Notes under the pieces: generated by a model
What the model was told of the DNA's origin: nothing
Database searches by the model: none
What the model saw: only the letters and a program-made list of their open reading frames with translations
Program-made: the position numbers and the translations under genes
Shown here: in pieces, positions 1 through 8,014 of the stretch
Position numbering within the stretch: the stretch's first letter is position 1
Layout: the number at the start of each line of letters is the position of its first letter
Origin: an uncultured Glaciecola sp.
GTDB lineage: Bacteria; Pseudomonadota; Gammaproteobacteria; Enterobacterales; Alteromonadaceae
Length of the DNA stretch: 64,000 bases
Assembly (NCBI RefSeq): GCF_937770335.1
Contig: NZ_CALJHY010000014.1
Coordinates: forward strand, 40,803 to 104,802
Direction of reading: 5' to 3'

Positions 1-258
1 ATGCAAATGGACATACTTGAGTTGAATGAAGACCCCCAATTTATGCAACAGGTTCAGCAGTGGAATCAAGAGCGTCAAGGTAACTATGAAAAACAGCGGG
101 AAGCGGAACAACAGTGGGCCAAAGATGGGCACAAGCCAGAATTAAAGGAATTATGGAACTCCAATTATGCCAAAGGCAAGGCTTGTCCGGCTCCAAAAAG
201 CGCCCATCAAAACTTATTTAAATGTGCCCCCCCTATCGACAAACGCATCGTTAAGTGA
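1..258 (+). CDS. Hypothetical protein, possibly cut by the window edge
   Basis: An 85-codon open frame runs from the first base of the window to a TGA at 256-258. The ATG sits exactly at base 1, so the gene may begin upstream and only its C-terminal part be visible. The protein is hydrophilic and rich in Q, E and K (for example QQVQQWNQERQ near the start), with two cysteines towards the C-terminus. No signal peptide or membrane segment is visible. I do not recognise the family. It converges on the lipoprotein gene that follows on the minus strand. Confidence 0.5.
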   Translation: MQMDILELNEDPQFMQQVQQWNQERQGNYEKQREAEQQWAKDGHKPELKELWNSNYAKGKACPAPKSAHQNLFKCAPPIDKRIVK

Positions 259-312
259 GCTAAGAGACTGATGCCACATAGTAATCAGTTGTGTTTTGCT
301 TCAGATAGTGAA

Positions 313-1485
313 TTATTTGTTTACTCGTGCGGATAACAATTTGGCTTGATACACATTAAGCCTTTCTTTATCGTGCTCAAGATCAATGGCTTGTTCTAGT
401 AGTGTTTGCGTTTGATTAATTTTACCTTGTTGATACTTAATCTTTGCTAATTCTACATAAAGTTCTGCTATGTAGGGAGCTTGAAATATTGCTTGTTCAA
501 TATGCCTTTTAGCTCTATTAAGATCGCCCGAACGTACGTCACTTGCAGCCAGAGCAAGCAGCTCAAATGGATCTTTCTGTTCATTTTTAAGCTTCGCTGA
601 AAGCTGAGAAACAAGCTCATGGTCCCCTAACATTTGAGCCAAATATCTGTAATTACTTAATAAATTGACACTGGACAGATTACTATCAAGTGCCGATTGA
701 TAGATCGCTTTCGCACTTTGTAAATCACCGGCTCTACGATGCAATATACCTGCGATGTTATAAAGTTCAGGATCATAAGGTGTGAATTTATGTGCTTGCA
801 GTATGACTGAATAAGCGAAGTCTAGCTGTTCGTCGGCTAATGCTTGTGCCGCCAAATTACTGTAATATTTGGACACTAAGTCATTGTAATCAGCATTATT
901 AGAAAAATAACTACCTCTGCTTGGAAAATAATCAATTAATGTGCCGGCGCGACGTATAATAAATAGGTAAGGATCGTTATCGATTGAATCGTTACTAGGA
1001 GCATAGATTTTGGTCCTAAAGTGATTAGATACATACACTAACCCATTTTTTTTTGCATAAATTGGTTCGTTTGACATTTCTTGAAAACTGGTCTCTAAGT
1101 TAAGCTCGTTTGCATAGCTTTGGGTCAATATTGCTAGGCTTATACAATTGCCATGAGAAAGATCAAGCGTTTGCTGAGCCGTTAGGGTATCGCCATGATA
1201 TTGAAAATTACTTAATTCGCTTTCAAGGTAATTGAACACTATTTCATCAGCCCGAGTTTGCATTTGTAACTGCTTATACACGTAGGTCAAAAAGCGTTTT
1301 TTTTCTGCATCAGGAAGTTTGAAAATAGACGCTTGTGAAGGGGTCAATTGTTCTTCGAATAAGGCATGATTGATCAGTGATTGTAATTCAGGAGGCTTTA
1401 CTTGAGTTTGTTTTATTTTGGTAGTGCTATTACAACCGGTCAGCATTAAAACAGCTAAAATAATAGTTGAAGCAAAAAATTTCAT
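313..1485 (-). CDS. TPR lipoprotein with transglutaminase-like N-terminal region
   Basis: 390-residue predicted lipoprotein. The N-terminus MKFFASTIILAVLMLTGC is a type II signal peptide with lipobox LTGC, so the mature protein would be membrane-anchored and face the periplasm. Residues about 100-150 contain LSHGNCISLAILTQSYA, typical of the Cys region of transglutaminase-like folds, followed by a His-containing stretch (SNHFRTKIY). The C-terminal half (about 210-380) is built of TPR-like helical repeats (PELYNIAGILHRRAGDLQSAKAIYQSAL and similar). Such proteins usually act as scaffolds or peptidase-like factors in the envelope; the substrate is unknown. It stands alone, with convergent and divergent neighbours. 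Confidence 0.75.
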   Translation of the reverse strand: MKFFASTIILAVLMLTGCNSTTKIKQTQVKPPELQSLINHALFEEQLTPSQASIFKLPDAEKKRFLTYVYKQLQMQTRADEIVFNYLESELSNFQYHGDTLTAQQTLDLSHGNCISLAILTQSYANELNLETSFQEMSNEPIYAKKNGLVYVSNHFRTKIYAPSNDSIDNDPYLFIIRRAGTLIDYFPSRGSYFSNNADYNDLVSKYYSNLAAQALADEQLDFAYSVILQAHKFTPYDPELYNIAGILHRRAGDLQSAKAIYQSALDSNLSSVNLLSNYRYLAQMLGDHELVSQLSAKLKNEQKDPFELLALAASDVRSGDLNRAKRHIEQAIFQAPYIAELYVELAKIKYQQGKINQTQTLLEQAIDLEHDKERLNVYQAKLLSARVNK

Positions 1486-1849
1486 AAGCTCATTCCTGTT
1501 TAAAATTCAATAGCGAGTTTAGCAGACTTTGAATCAAGCACTAGCTGATAGTAATTTAACTAAGCATTATACTGCACTCGCTGGTCACGGTTTTTTTAAA
1601 GAAGGATCGAAAGCCGCTTGTTTCCAGAAAATCTCCATATTGTTGCAGGAGAATCTGCTATAAGAAGTGGCGGGTGATTTACGTGAAATTTCTAATAAGC
1701 CTATAATCTTGTCATTAATGAGTACTCCTTGCCCAACTTTGCATGTAATCTGAAACTATACTTTCAGTAGAGATGTTAATATTATTTGCAGTGGAATTAG
1801 TCTTAGCCACTTTTCATTCAAAAAAATCAGAAAAAATAGGAAGCTTAAA
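1486..1849. other. Intergenic region, no gene seen
   Basis: 364 bases between two divergent genes. It must hold the promoters of both, but I see no convincing ORF, RNA gene or strong repeat. The opposite-strand ORF at 1756-1956 is a hydrophobic shadow overlapping the next gene. Confidence 0.5.
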
Positions 1850-2389
1850 ATGAAAAAAACAATCGCTTTAACAATACTTTTGACAAGCCCATTAAGTATT
1901 GCCAATTCGATGAGTATTCCAGACTTAAGGACCTGCACCGCGATTAAAAATGACATAGAAAGACTTACTTGCTTTGATCAGGTTATGACCAACCTGCCAT
2001 TAACAGAAACTGAACATGTAGACAGCACTTCTGCGCCTCTGATACTGATACCAAAACCAAGTAAAGCAGATGCAGCCTTGGTTTCATCAGAGAAATCAAA
2101 GCTGCCGACAAGTGCTGATGCAAACTTCGGTATAGAAACTAAGATATTACAAAAAAAACGATCTCAGGTAGATAGTATTAGCGCGCAAGTAGATTCTATC
2201 GAAGAATCAGCACGCGGAAATAAGACCTTAACGCTAAATAATCAGCAAAGGTGGGAACAAGCAGAATCGAGACCTTTTCGAATTAAGGTAGGAGACACGG
2301 TTATTATCTTAAGAAGTGCTATGGGGTCATTTCGAATAAAAAAACAAGGAACAAATAGGACTATTAGAGTGAGGCGGATAGAATCATGA
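1850..2389 (+). CDS. Exported hypothetical protein with CxxI-RLxCFD motif
   Basis: 179 residues with an N-terminal signal peptide (MKKTIALTILLTSPLSIANS) and therefore probably periplasmic. Just after cleavage comes CTAIKNDIERLTCFD, the two-cysteine motif seen at the N-terminus of several small exported proteobacterial proteins, including VasI-like type VI accessory proteins. The middle is a low-complexity/coiled segment (VDSISAQVDSIEE). The C-terminus (QQRWEQAESRPFRIKVGDTVIILRSAMGSFRI..NRTIRVRRI) resembles a conserved gammaproteobacterial C-terminal domain of unknown function. No type VI genes are nearby, so that role is not supported. Start: ATG with an upstream AGGAAG. Confidence 0.7.
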   Translation: MKKTIALTILLTSPLSIANSMSIPDLRTCTAIKNDIERLTCFDQVMTNLPLTETEHVDSTSAPLILIPKPSKADAALVSSEKSKLPTSADANFGIETKILQKKRSQVDSISAQVDSIEESARGNKTLTLNNQQRWEQAESRPFRIKVGDTVIILRSAMGSFRIKKQGTNRTIRVRRIES

Positions 2390-2505
2390 CGCCTTCATTT
2401 ACTGAGTAGTGCCAGGTCTGGCGTCATTAAGCCTAAGATAACCAAGCATCAGTACAATGAATATATTTAAACTTCTAAAGCCCCTAGTAACTTTAAGGGG
2501 GATAC

Positions 2506-2534
2506 AAAAAAGCCCCGCATTTGCATGCAGGGCT
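2506..2534 (-). terminator. Stranded native terminator of tRNA-Phe
   Basis: On the minus strand a 10-bp stem (AGCCCTGCAT / ATGCGGGGCT, one G-T pair) with a 4-base loop is followed by TTTTTT. It lies 9 bases beyond the CCA-end copy of the tRNA-Phe 3' end at 2544. Before island insertion it would have been the Rho-independent terminator directly behind tRNA-Phe; it now sits 15.6 kb from the gene. Confidence 0.8.
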
Positions 2535-2543
2535 TCAGAATAA

Positions 2544-2557
2544 TGGTGCCTCGACCC
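2544..2557. repeat. Left attachment-site copy of the tRNA-Phe 3' end
   Basis: TGGTGCCTCGACCC is identical to the last 14 bases of the tRNA-Phe gene at 18178-18191 (complement strand). The match continues outward with one mismatch: agaataAtgg here, agaataGtgg at the right end. A tyrosine recombinase gene begins 146 bp inward. This is the classic attL/attR arrangement for integration into a tRNA 3' end. Confidence 0.9.
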
Positions 2558-2702
2558 AGCACCATTTATACGTCTAAAATAACCCATAACAATCCGCCAA
2601 ACCCCTTTAAAATAAAGACCTATAGCATTAAACTTGTCTAAACCAATCTAATACTATACAATGTTATCTATATTTTTATGGCTGGTATTAAGGCGGGCCA
2701 AA

Positions 2703-3926
2703 ATGCCCAAGAAAGCGAAAGAGTTAACGGATAAAGCAGTTAGTGCGTTGGTCAGTGCAAAGAGGGCAGGCGTTTTTAGTGTTGGTAGAGTTGCAGGATT
2801 GTCAATTCAAATACGCCCGCCTGAATCGGCAAGTTGGATTTTGCGGACTGTTATTAAAGACAAGCGCAAATGGATAGGACTTGGCGGTTATCCCGAAGTA
2901 TCGTTAAAAACGGCTAGGATTGAAGCTGATGAACTGAAGCGCAAGATTAAAAGAGAAGGTTTCGACCCGGTTGAGCATCGAAAACAGTCACGTTCGATTG
3001 CTAAAGAAGAGCAGTTAAAATTATTTACCTTTAAGCAACTTGCTAACGAGTATGTTGAAAAGCGTTCTCAAGAATTTAAAACCCAACAACAAGTAAGAAA
3101 GCTCAATAATATTTTTGCAAATTATGCTTATCCCATTATTGGCAATTTACTAATAAATGACATTAACCTGAATACCATCAAGTCAATGCTAGACCCAATA
3201 TGGTCAACAAAGACTGAAACAGCAAACCGATTGCGGATCTATGTTGTTCACGTATTTGATATGGCAATTGCCCGAGGGATTTATTCTGAACTAAACCCCG
3301 CGCGTTGGGATGGTGGATTAAAGACTTTACTACCCGCACCACGCAAGATAAGTAAAACAAACCATTATAAGACATTGGATGTCGAGCTAATGCCAGAGTT
3401 TTGGGCGAAATTAATCAAACAAGAATGGCAAGGAGCTAAGGTTTTACAATTGGGTATATTAACTGCAGCACGTTCTTCTGAAATGCGCGGTGCTTTGTGG
3501 ACTGAAGTGGACTTCAAAAATAAAGTTTGGCATATACCTTCTGAACGTATGAAAGGACAAAACCCCAAAGACCATAATGTTCCACTGAGTAATGAAGCGA
3601 TCTCGTTACTCGAATCAATGCCAAAAATATCGAAGTATATATTTCCAAACACAAAAGATGGTGTTTTAACCGATGCTACGATATCCAAAGTGCCCAAGCG
3701 CATTGGCTACGATGTAACTGCACATGGATTCAGAACCACATTTAAGGATTGGGCACGGCAATATGTGAAGTTTTCACATAACCCATACGACGACGATTTA
3801 ACCGAACTTGCTTTATCTCATGTTAGTAGCGATAGCACGCGCTCAGCATATGCACGTAATGAGCTGTTAGACGAGCGCAGACCGCTAATGGAAGAATGGG
3901 CTAACTTTTGTAGTAAGGGAGAGTGA
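2703..3926 (+). CDS. int: P4-type tyrosine recombinase (island integrase)
   Basis: 407 residues from the ATG at 2703, preceded by AAGGCGGG; the track's longer start at 2661 adds an unlikely hydrophobic leader. The N-terminal arm-binding DUF4102-like domain (LTDKAVSAL..RVAGLSIQIRP, about 5-90) precedes a core-binding domain and the catalytic domain. The catalytic residues can be read: Arg in LTAARSSEMRGALW, His-x-x-Arg in HGFRTTFKDWA, and His...Tyr in LSHVSSDSTRSAYAR near the C-terminus. This family integrates elements into tRNA 3' ends, which matches the adjacent tRNA-Phe att copy. The stop codon overlaps the next start (TGATG), so the downstream gene is probably translationally coupled. Confidence 0.93.
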   Translation: MPKKAKELTDKAVSALVSAKRAGVFSVGRVAGLSIQIRPPESASWILRTVIKDKRKWIGLGGYPEVSLKTARIEADELKRKIKREGFDPVEHRKQSRSIAKEEQLKLFTFKQLANEYVEKRSQEFKTQQQVRKLNNIFANYAYPIIGNLLINDINLNTIKSMLDPIWSTKTETANRLRIYVVHVFDMAIARGIYSELNPARWDGGLKTLLPAPRKISKTNHYKTLDVELMPEFWAKLIKQEWQGAKVLQLGILTAARSSEMRGALWTEVDFKNKVWHIPSERMKGQNPKDHNVPLSNEAISLLESMPKISKYIFPNTKDGVLTDATISKVPKRIGYDVTAHGFRTTFKDWARQYVKFSHNPYDDDLTELALSHVSSDSTRSAYARNELLDERRPLMEEWANFCSKGE

Positions 3927-4426
3927 TGGATCTTGATGAACTGAAACATTTAGATGAAGCAGCTGAACAACTTGCTAAAGATTGGGGGAATCTTGATCTA
4001 GAGCAGGAGCTACAGCTTGCAAAAATACTATTAGAGGCTTCTGACAAGCTTCCAGTAACACCAGTAGGGGCAATACTTTTAGCTTGTTCCAATGAGTTAT
4101 ATTCAAATAAAAAACTCTTTCCAATCTTATCTGAACTTAGGCCAGAAAAAAGTAAGTCTACAAAAGGCCGCAAAAAAAAACATGAACCTAGTAAGTATCT
4201 TTATTTTTTCTTTAGAAGTGGTAGAAACGTCAGTGAAACAGCAAGGTTATTAGATGTAGGTAAAAAGACTGTTAGAGATAACCTGCCTCGCTATGCTGAA
4301 TTTAAGTACGGTTTGTACAATGGGAACGATAAAAGCGATTTGCCAATGAGTTTCGTTGATGAATTTATCCGTCTAGATAAAGATGATTTTGAGGAAGATT
4401 ACTTAGAAGCTTTTACGAAAGACTAA
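3926..4426 (+). CDS. Integrase-coupled hypothetical protein with C-terminal HTH-like segment
   Basis: 166 residues from the ATG at 3926, overlapping the integrase stop by one base (TGATG) and therefore co-translated with it; GGGAG upstream serves as ribosome binding site. The N-terminal 60 residues are acidic and helical. A basic linker (KSTKGRKKKHE) leads to NVSETARLLDVGKKTVRDNLPRY, which reads like a helix-turn-helix as in resolvase/homeodomain-like folds. The tail is acidic. I do not recognise the family. The tight coupling suggests a partner of the integrase, such as a directionality or copy-control factor, but this is inference. Confidence 0.7.
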   Translation: MDLDELKHLDEAAEQLAKDWGNLDLEQELQLAKILLEASDKLPVTPVGAILLACSNELYSNKKLFPILSELRPEKSKSTKGRKKKHEPSKYLYFFFRSGRNVSETARLLDVGKKTVRDNLPRYAEFKYGLYNGNDKSDLPMSFVDEFIRLDKDDFEEDYLEAFTKD

Positions 4427-4567
4427 GCAAAACATAAAATTTTGCATGGGGGAAATTAAAAACTAAAAAGCCCCAATTTTAAAACGTTTTTTCGTCCCCT
4501 AATATAATGGTGCGATGCTATTCAATGCACTGCAAATCCATTTATTTAGACGAAGAGGCTCAAGAAA

Positions 4568-4741
4568 ATGCATTATTTATCAGTAAAATCACTAGCAAAC
4601 CGCTACGACATTGCCATATCAACAGTATGGCTTCGCCTTAAGCAAGGCAAGCTCCCCCAACCCATAAAACTGCACGGAACTTCAACTCGCTGGAAATTAG
4701 ACGATCTCGAAAAATGGGAGCAGCAATCTAATGAAAAATAA
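4568..4741 (+). CDS. AlpA-like small DNA-binding regulator
   Basis: 57-residue ORF below the ORF-track cutoff: MHYLSVKSLANRYDIAISTVW... to ...WEQQSNEK. The layout (LSVKSLANRYDIAISTVWLRLKQGKLPQPIKL...RWKLDDLEKWE) is that of AlpA/MerR-like HTH proteins of P4-type elements. There the recognition helix is followed by a G-x-(F/L)-P-x-P turn and a C-terminal D-L-xx-W. In P4-like islands AlpA regulates integrase or excision. The gene overlaps the next ORF by 11 bases and leads the replication gene set, which suggests it controls this operon or excision. Confidence 0.8.
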   Translation: MHYLSVKSLANRYDIAISTVWLRLKQGKLPQPIKLHGTSTRWKLDDLEKWEQQSNEK

Positions 4742-4916
4742 ACCCTCTAAACAGCGAGAACAGAACAAAAGAGCCGAAGTTCAACTGCCGCTTAATCTAG
4801 CCTGCAAAAGGACTAGTGTAAGCCAGTCTTGCTCATTAAGTGCATTAGAAAATATAAAGAGAATTATTAAAAAACCTGTGACGACGAGGGGATCTAATTG
4901 TGATAAACAAAAATAA
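4731..4916 (+). CDS. Small basic hypothetical protein in replication operon
   Basis: 61 residues, very basic (KNKPSKQREQNKRAEVQLPLNLACKR...), overlapping AlpA upstream (ATG inside its last codons) and the primase-like gene downstream by 17 bases. The dense packing argues that it is translated. No recognisable domain; it may bind nucleic acid, judging only by charge. Confidence 0.5.
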   Translation: MKNKPSKQREQNKRAEVQLPLNLACKRTSVSQSCSLSALENIKRIIKKPVTTRGSNCDKQK

Positions 4917-5961
4917 TAAAGCCGTTGCTGCAAACAACGGCCATATAAATATTGTCCAAGGACAACTGATTAACGAAATTAATGATACTAAATCTAACGG
5001 CAAATTGACAACTAATAGTGTGATCAGTGGCGTTGGTCAATATCACACAGATAAGAACGGCTATGTTTACGATACAGTCAGTTACGCTGACATCAAAAGC
5101 ATGGCTCATAACCCTGAGGTGGTGCCAAAATCGCAAGCACGTTGGGTTATCCCAAGTTCATTTGAAAGCCGGTCTCATGGCTTACAGAAGCAGCGAGGCA
5201 ACTTCAAGCTACTTTGGGTTGATATTGATAAGAACGATGTTGGCTTTTACGATGTAGTCACAATTGCCAGAAATATCGTAGATGCTAGATTTGTTGCCTA
5301 TACAACAAAAACCGCTACCGTTGAAAATGAAAAAATGCGGATCATTATTCCATTAGAGAAAGCGATCAATGGTTTTCTATTTAAGTTTTGCCAAGAGGTA
5401 CTGATAAACAAGTTTGCTGAAAAAGGTATAGAGTGCGACCTGACTTCTAAACGCACCGCGCAGCTTTGTTACTTGCCAAATAAAGGTGATAACTATCGGT
5501 ACCATATTCAGGGCGGCAAGCGTTTTGATCATTACGGTTGGCTTAGTTCATTGTCTGTAGTTTTCGCACAGAAACTAAAATTTAAAGAGGAATTAGGAGC
5601 ACGAAGAAAAGCGGCTTTAGAGAAGCGATTGCGGTTTGCTAATAATCCAAATCAGAGTCCAATCGATTTATTTAATTCCCAAGCTGATATTGAACTTCTA
5701 TTGCTGCGATATAATTATTTGCAAATTGGATCTCGATGGTTAAGTCCAAACAGCAGTTCAAAAAGCCCAGGCGTTAGTATCAAGGATGACCGTTGGATTT
5801 CTTCTCATGCTTCAGACAAAGAGATCGGCTTAAAGCTGGATTCAGGTTCGTGCGGTGATGCCTTCGACCTGTTTTGCTATTACGAGCACCACAATGATAA
5901 GCAACGCGCAATCAATGCCATTAAACAGCAAATAAAGGATTGTGGAGGTGCTTATGAATGA
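4900..5961 (+). CDS. Primase-polymerase-like replication protein
   Basis: 353 residues, starting at GTG 4900 behind GAGGGG. Features consistent with the archaeo-eukaryotic primase (AEP) fold of element replication proteins: an acidic metal-site-like motif KLLWVDIDKND (about residues 105-115), then a basic/aromatic strand MRIIIPLEK, then CDLTSKRTAQLCYLPNKG (about 180-197), typical of RepB'/PrimPol-type relatives. The C-terminal region (RWLSPNSSSKSPGVSI...CGDAFDLFCYYEH) resembles the domain that often follows primase cores. It overlaps the RecA-like ATPase gene (ATGAATGA), so primase and ATPase/helicase form one replication operon. The AEP assignment rests on motif reading only. Confidence 0.65.
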   Translation: MINKNNKAVAANNGHINIVQGQLINEINDTKSNGKLTTNSVISGVGQYHTDKNGYVYDTVSYADIKSMAHNPEVVPKSQARWVIPSSFESRSHGLQKQRGNFKLLWVDIDKNDVGFYDVVTIARNIVDARFVAYTTKTATVENEKMRIIIPLEKAINGFLFKFCQEVLINKFAEKGIECDLTSKRTAQLCYLPNKGDNYRYHIQGGKRFDHYGWLSSLSVVFAQKLKFKEELGARRKAALEKRLRFANNPNQSPIDLFNSQADIELLLLRYNYLQIGSRWLSPNSSSKSPGVSIKDDRWISSHASDKEIGLKLDSGSCGDAFDLFCYYEHHNDKQRAINAIKQQIKDCGGAYE

Positions 5962-7012
5962 CAAAAAGCAGCCTTTCAATTTAGAGCAATTTTCGTTGCG
6001 AGGCAGGTCAGCGGACATGAAGAAAACTCTATCTAACCAACACTTTGTTTGGGTTGATATTGCAATAGCTGGCCAATCTACCGCCATTTATGCACAACCG
6101 AACTCAGGTAAAACCCTGCTTTCAATGCATCTTGTTTGCGAGGCAGTTAGAAAGAAACTAATTGAAGGTGAACAGGTTTTTTATATCAATGCAGATGACA
6201 CTGCAAAAGGATTGACGGAAAAAACTGAAATATTGGAGCGCTTTGATATACACCAAATTTCACCGCATGACCCAACACGGAAAACCGAGTTTAAAGCTAA
6301 TGACTTTGGCTTATATTTGCAGCAACTTTGTGCCGAAGGAAGTGCTAAAGGTAAGATCATAATATTAGACACATTGAAGAAATTTACCAAGCTAATGGAA
6401 AAGCAACAGGTGTCCGAATTCAATACCGTCATTAGGCAATTTATATCGCATGGCGGCACGTTGATTGCCCTAGCGCACGTAAATAAGTATAAGGACGAGG
6501 AAGGCAACTCTATTGCAGAGGGTACTAGTGACGTTATAAATGATTGGGATTGCGTTTATATTTTAGAGCAAGTCACTGACAACGGCTGCCTCAAAACAGT
6601 GGAGTTTCGCAACCAAAAAAACAGAGGTAATAACGCCAAGTCTGTATCGTTTAGCTATTCGATAGATGATGACTATCAAGCCATGCTGAGGTCAGTCAAA
6701 CGCCTTACAAATGAGGATCATTCCCAAGCAAAAATGACCGGCGCATTGCAAAAATCATTGAGTAAAAACAATGACATTATTGTAGCAATTCAGCAAAACA
6801 TTATGAGCCAGACTACGAATAGAACGGAACTGGTAACGGCTTCATATTTAGAGGTCAAGGATCTAGGTTATTCTAAATCACAAGTAAGGAATACACTTGA
6901 CGACCATGAAGGCAGAAATTATGAGTTGGGCCATAGATGGAAAAGTAAAAAAGGTGATAAGAACGCACAAATTTATACTTTATTGCACCCACCCACCCCC
7001 TTGAAAAACTGA
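5954..7012 (+). CDS. RecA-like replicative ATPase (RepA/AAA_25 type)
   Basis: 352 residues from ATG 5954, with GGAGGTG 4 bases upstream; the track's GTG at 5942 is less likely. Walker A is YAQPNSGKTLLS (about residues 47-58) and Walker B is KIIILDTLKK (about 138-147). A further RecA-family segment, GGTLIALAHVNKYKDEEGNS, resembles RepA of RSF1010-like replicons and AAA_25 ATPases. The C-terminal third (SQTTNRTELVTASYLEVKDLGYSKSQVRNTL) looks like a winged-helix DNA-binding domain. It is translationally coupled to the primase-like gene, and together they would allow autonomous replication of the excised island. The last codons before the stop are proline-rich (HPPTPLKN). Confidence 0.8.
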   Translation: MNDKKQPFNLEQFSLRGRSADMKKTLSNQHFVWVDIAIAGQSTAIYAQPNSGKTLLSMHLVCEAVRKKLIEGEQVFYINADDTAKGLTEKTEILERFDIHQISPHDPTRKTEFKANDFGLYLQQLCAEGSAKGKIIILDTLKKFTKLMEKQQVSEFNTVIRQFISHGGTLIALAHVNKYKDEEGNSIAEGTSDVINDWDCVYILEQVTDNGCLKTVEFRNQKNRGNNAKSVSFSYSIDDDYQAMLRSVKRLTNEDHSQAKMTGALQKSLSKNNDIIVAIQQNIMSQTTNRTELVTASYLEVKDLGYSKSQVRNTLDDHEGRNYELGHRWKSKKGDKNAQIYTLLHPPTPLKN

Positions 7013-7240
7013 AAAGTTTGAAAAACAGGAAAACTGAATAAAAGAATGGCGTGTTTGTTGAAAAACACAATCAGTTTAATGTAGTTATAACCCTTATGTA
7101 TATTGAGCTTAACAAGTTTTTCAATGCATAGAGAGTGAGGTATATAAAAACTGGTCCGAAATACAGTTGTTCAATTAATGCCAGTCTATATCATTGCATA
7201 ATCTTTCGGTTATAACGTATTGCAATGATCGCTTGATACT

Positions 7241-7267
7241 CGCCCTGACATTATGTCGGGGCGTTTT
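7241..7267 (+). terminator. Rho-independent terminator
   Basis: Stem CGCCCTGACA / TGTCGGGGCG (10 bp, one G-T pair), loop TTA, then TTTTT. Plus-strand orientation. It lies 230 bp downstream of the RecA-like ATPase gene, so it either ends that operon or ends an unseen small transcript starting in 7013-7240. Confidence 0.8.
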
Positions 7268-7970
7268 TATGCGCCTTCGACAATAAAAAATCACCCTTTT
7301 AATATCTAATAGACCGTTATGGGCAGATTGCAGACCTAGCAATTTCCGGTAAATCAATCTCGTTTAAGCGAGTTTTGGTAATCCAACCTTGCTGAGTCGA
7401 AAGGCTGCTTTGCCCAAGAAAGCGGTCGTAGCGATTTTTTGTGGTTTAGTCCCCTTTGAGTGAACCAGTCATACGATTAATTTGTGGTGAAGATCGCCAT
7501 TACTGATTTAGAGAACAGTCGAAACATTAAGTAGAAATAATGAGTTTTCCAAGAGAGGATGTTCACACTAGCTTGCTATTCAATTTCATCAAAAGGAAAG
7601 AAGATACTGGCTAAATCATAAAACTGTGGCCAATATCACATGAGTACTACAAAGGCTGTGTTCAGGATCACAGCGAACATTCTTAGTGTTATTTATAGTG
7701 ATTGTTGTCGATCTTCTGCGTATGGCCAAAAAACGATTGCTTCTGTTGAGTGAAAACATTCCAAGATCCCTTTGAGTACTGCTGCGAGATCAACACCTCT
7801 TATTTCTGAATCTAATAGAAGGCTTCTTCAAAGTCAGGATTGATCCTTGTATTGGTTTTAGCCCCTTGAGGATAGTGTAATTGGAAGTATAGAGTATGGA
7901 TCACTTCTAGGCTGGATACATAAAATCAATAACATCATGGTGTACTAGCTAAGCTTAATTGGCAGAAATA

Positions 7971-7998
7971 AAAAAACACTGATTAATCAGTGTTTTTT
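7971..7998. terminator. Bidirectional terminator
   Basis: AAAAAACACTGAT / ATCAGTGTTTTTT palindrome just downstream of the minus-strand VOC gene. The T-tract on either strand makes it usable in both directions; its natural client is the VOC-family gene ending at 8015. Confidence 0.8.
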
Positions 7999-8014
7999 AA
8001 AGACTCAGTTACAT

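Larger units (their letters stand above)
7013..8014. other. 1 kb gene-poor stretch inside the island
   Basis: About 1000 bases between the replication operon and the formaldehyde cargo. Only two terminator hairpins can be recognised (7241-7267 and 7971-7998). The 60-codon minus-strand ORF at 7175-7357 runs through the first hairpin and is probably not coding. The stretch may be the junction between the replication module and later cargo, an origin region, or a remnant; I see no tRNA fragment or transposon end in it. Confidence 0.45.

Noticed and set aside
1756-1956. 66-residue hydrophobic minus-strand ORF
   Set aside because: Antisense to the signal peptide of the 1850-2389 gene; hydrophobicity comes from AT-rich sequence.
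1850-2389. Type VI secretion accessory protein (VasI-like)
   Set aside because: Only the N-terminal two-cysteine motif is shared; no type VI genes are nearby and the C-terminus is different.
2399-2587. 62-residue minus-strand ORF
   Set aside because: It spans the tRNA-Phe terminator and the att repeat; the open frame is incidental.
7175-7357. 60-residue minus-strand ORF
   Set aside because: Runs through a strong Rho-independent terminator and has no recognisable protein features.
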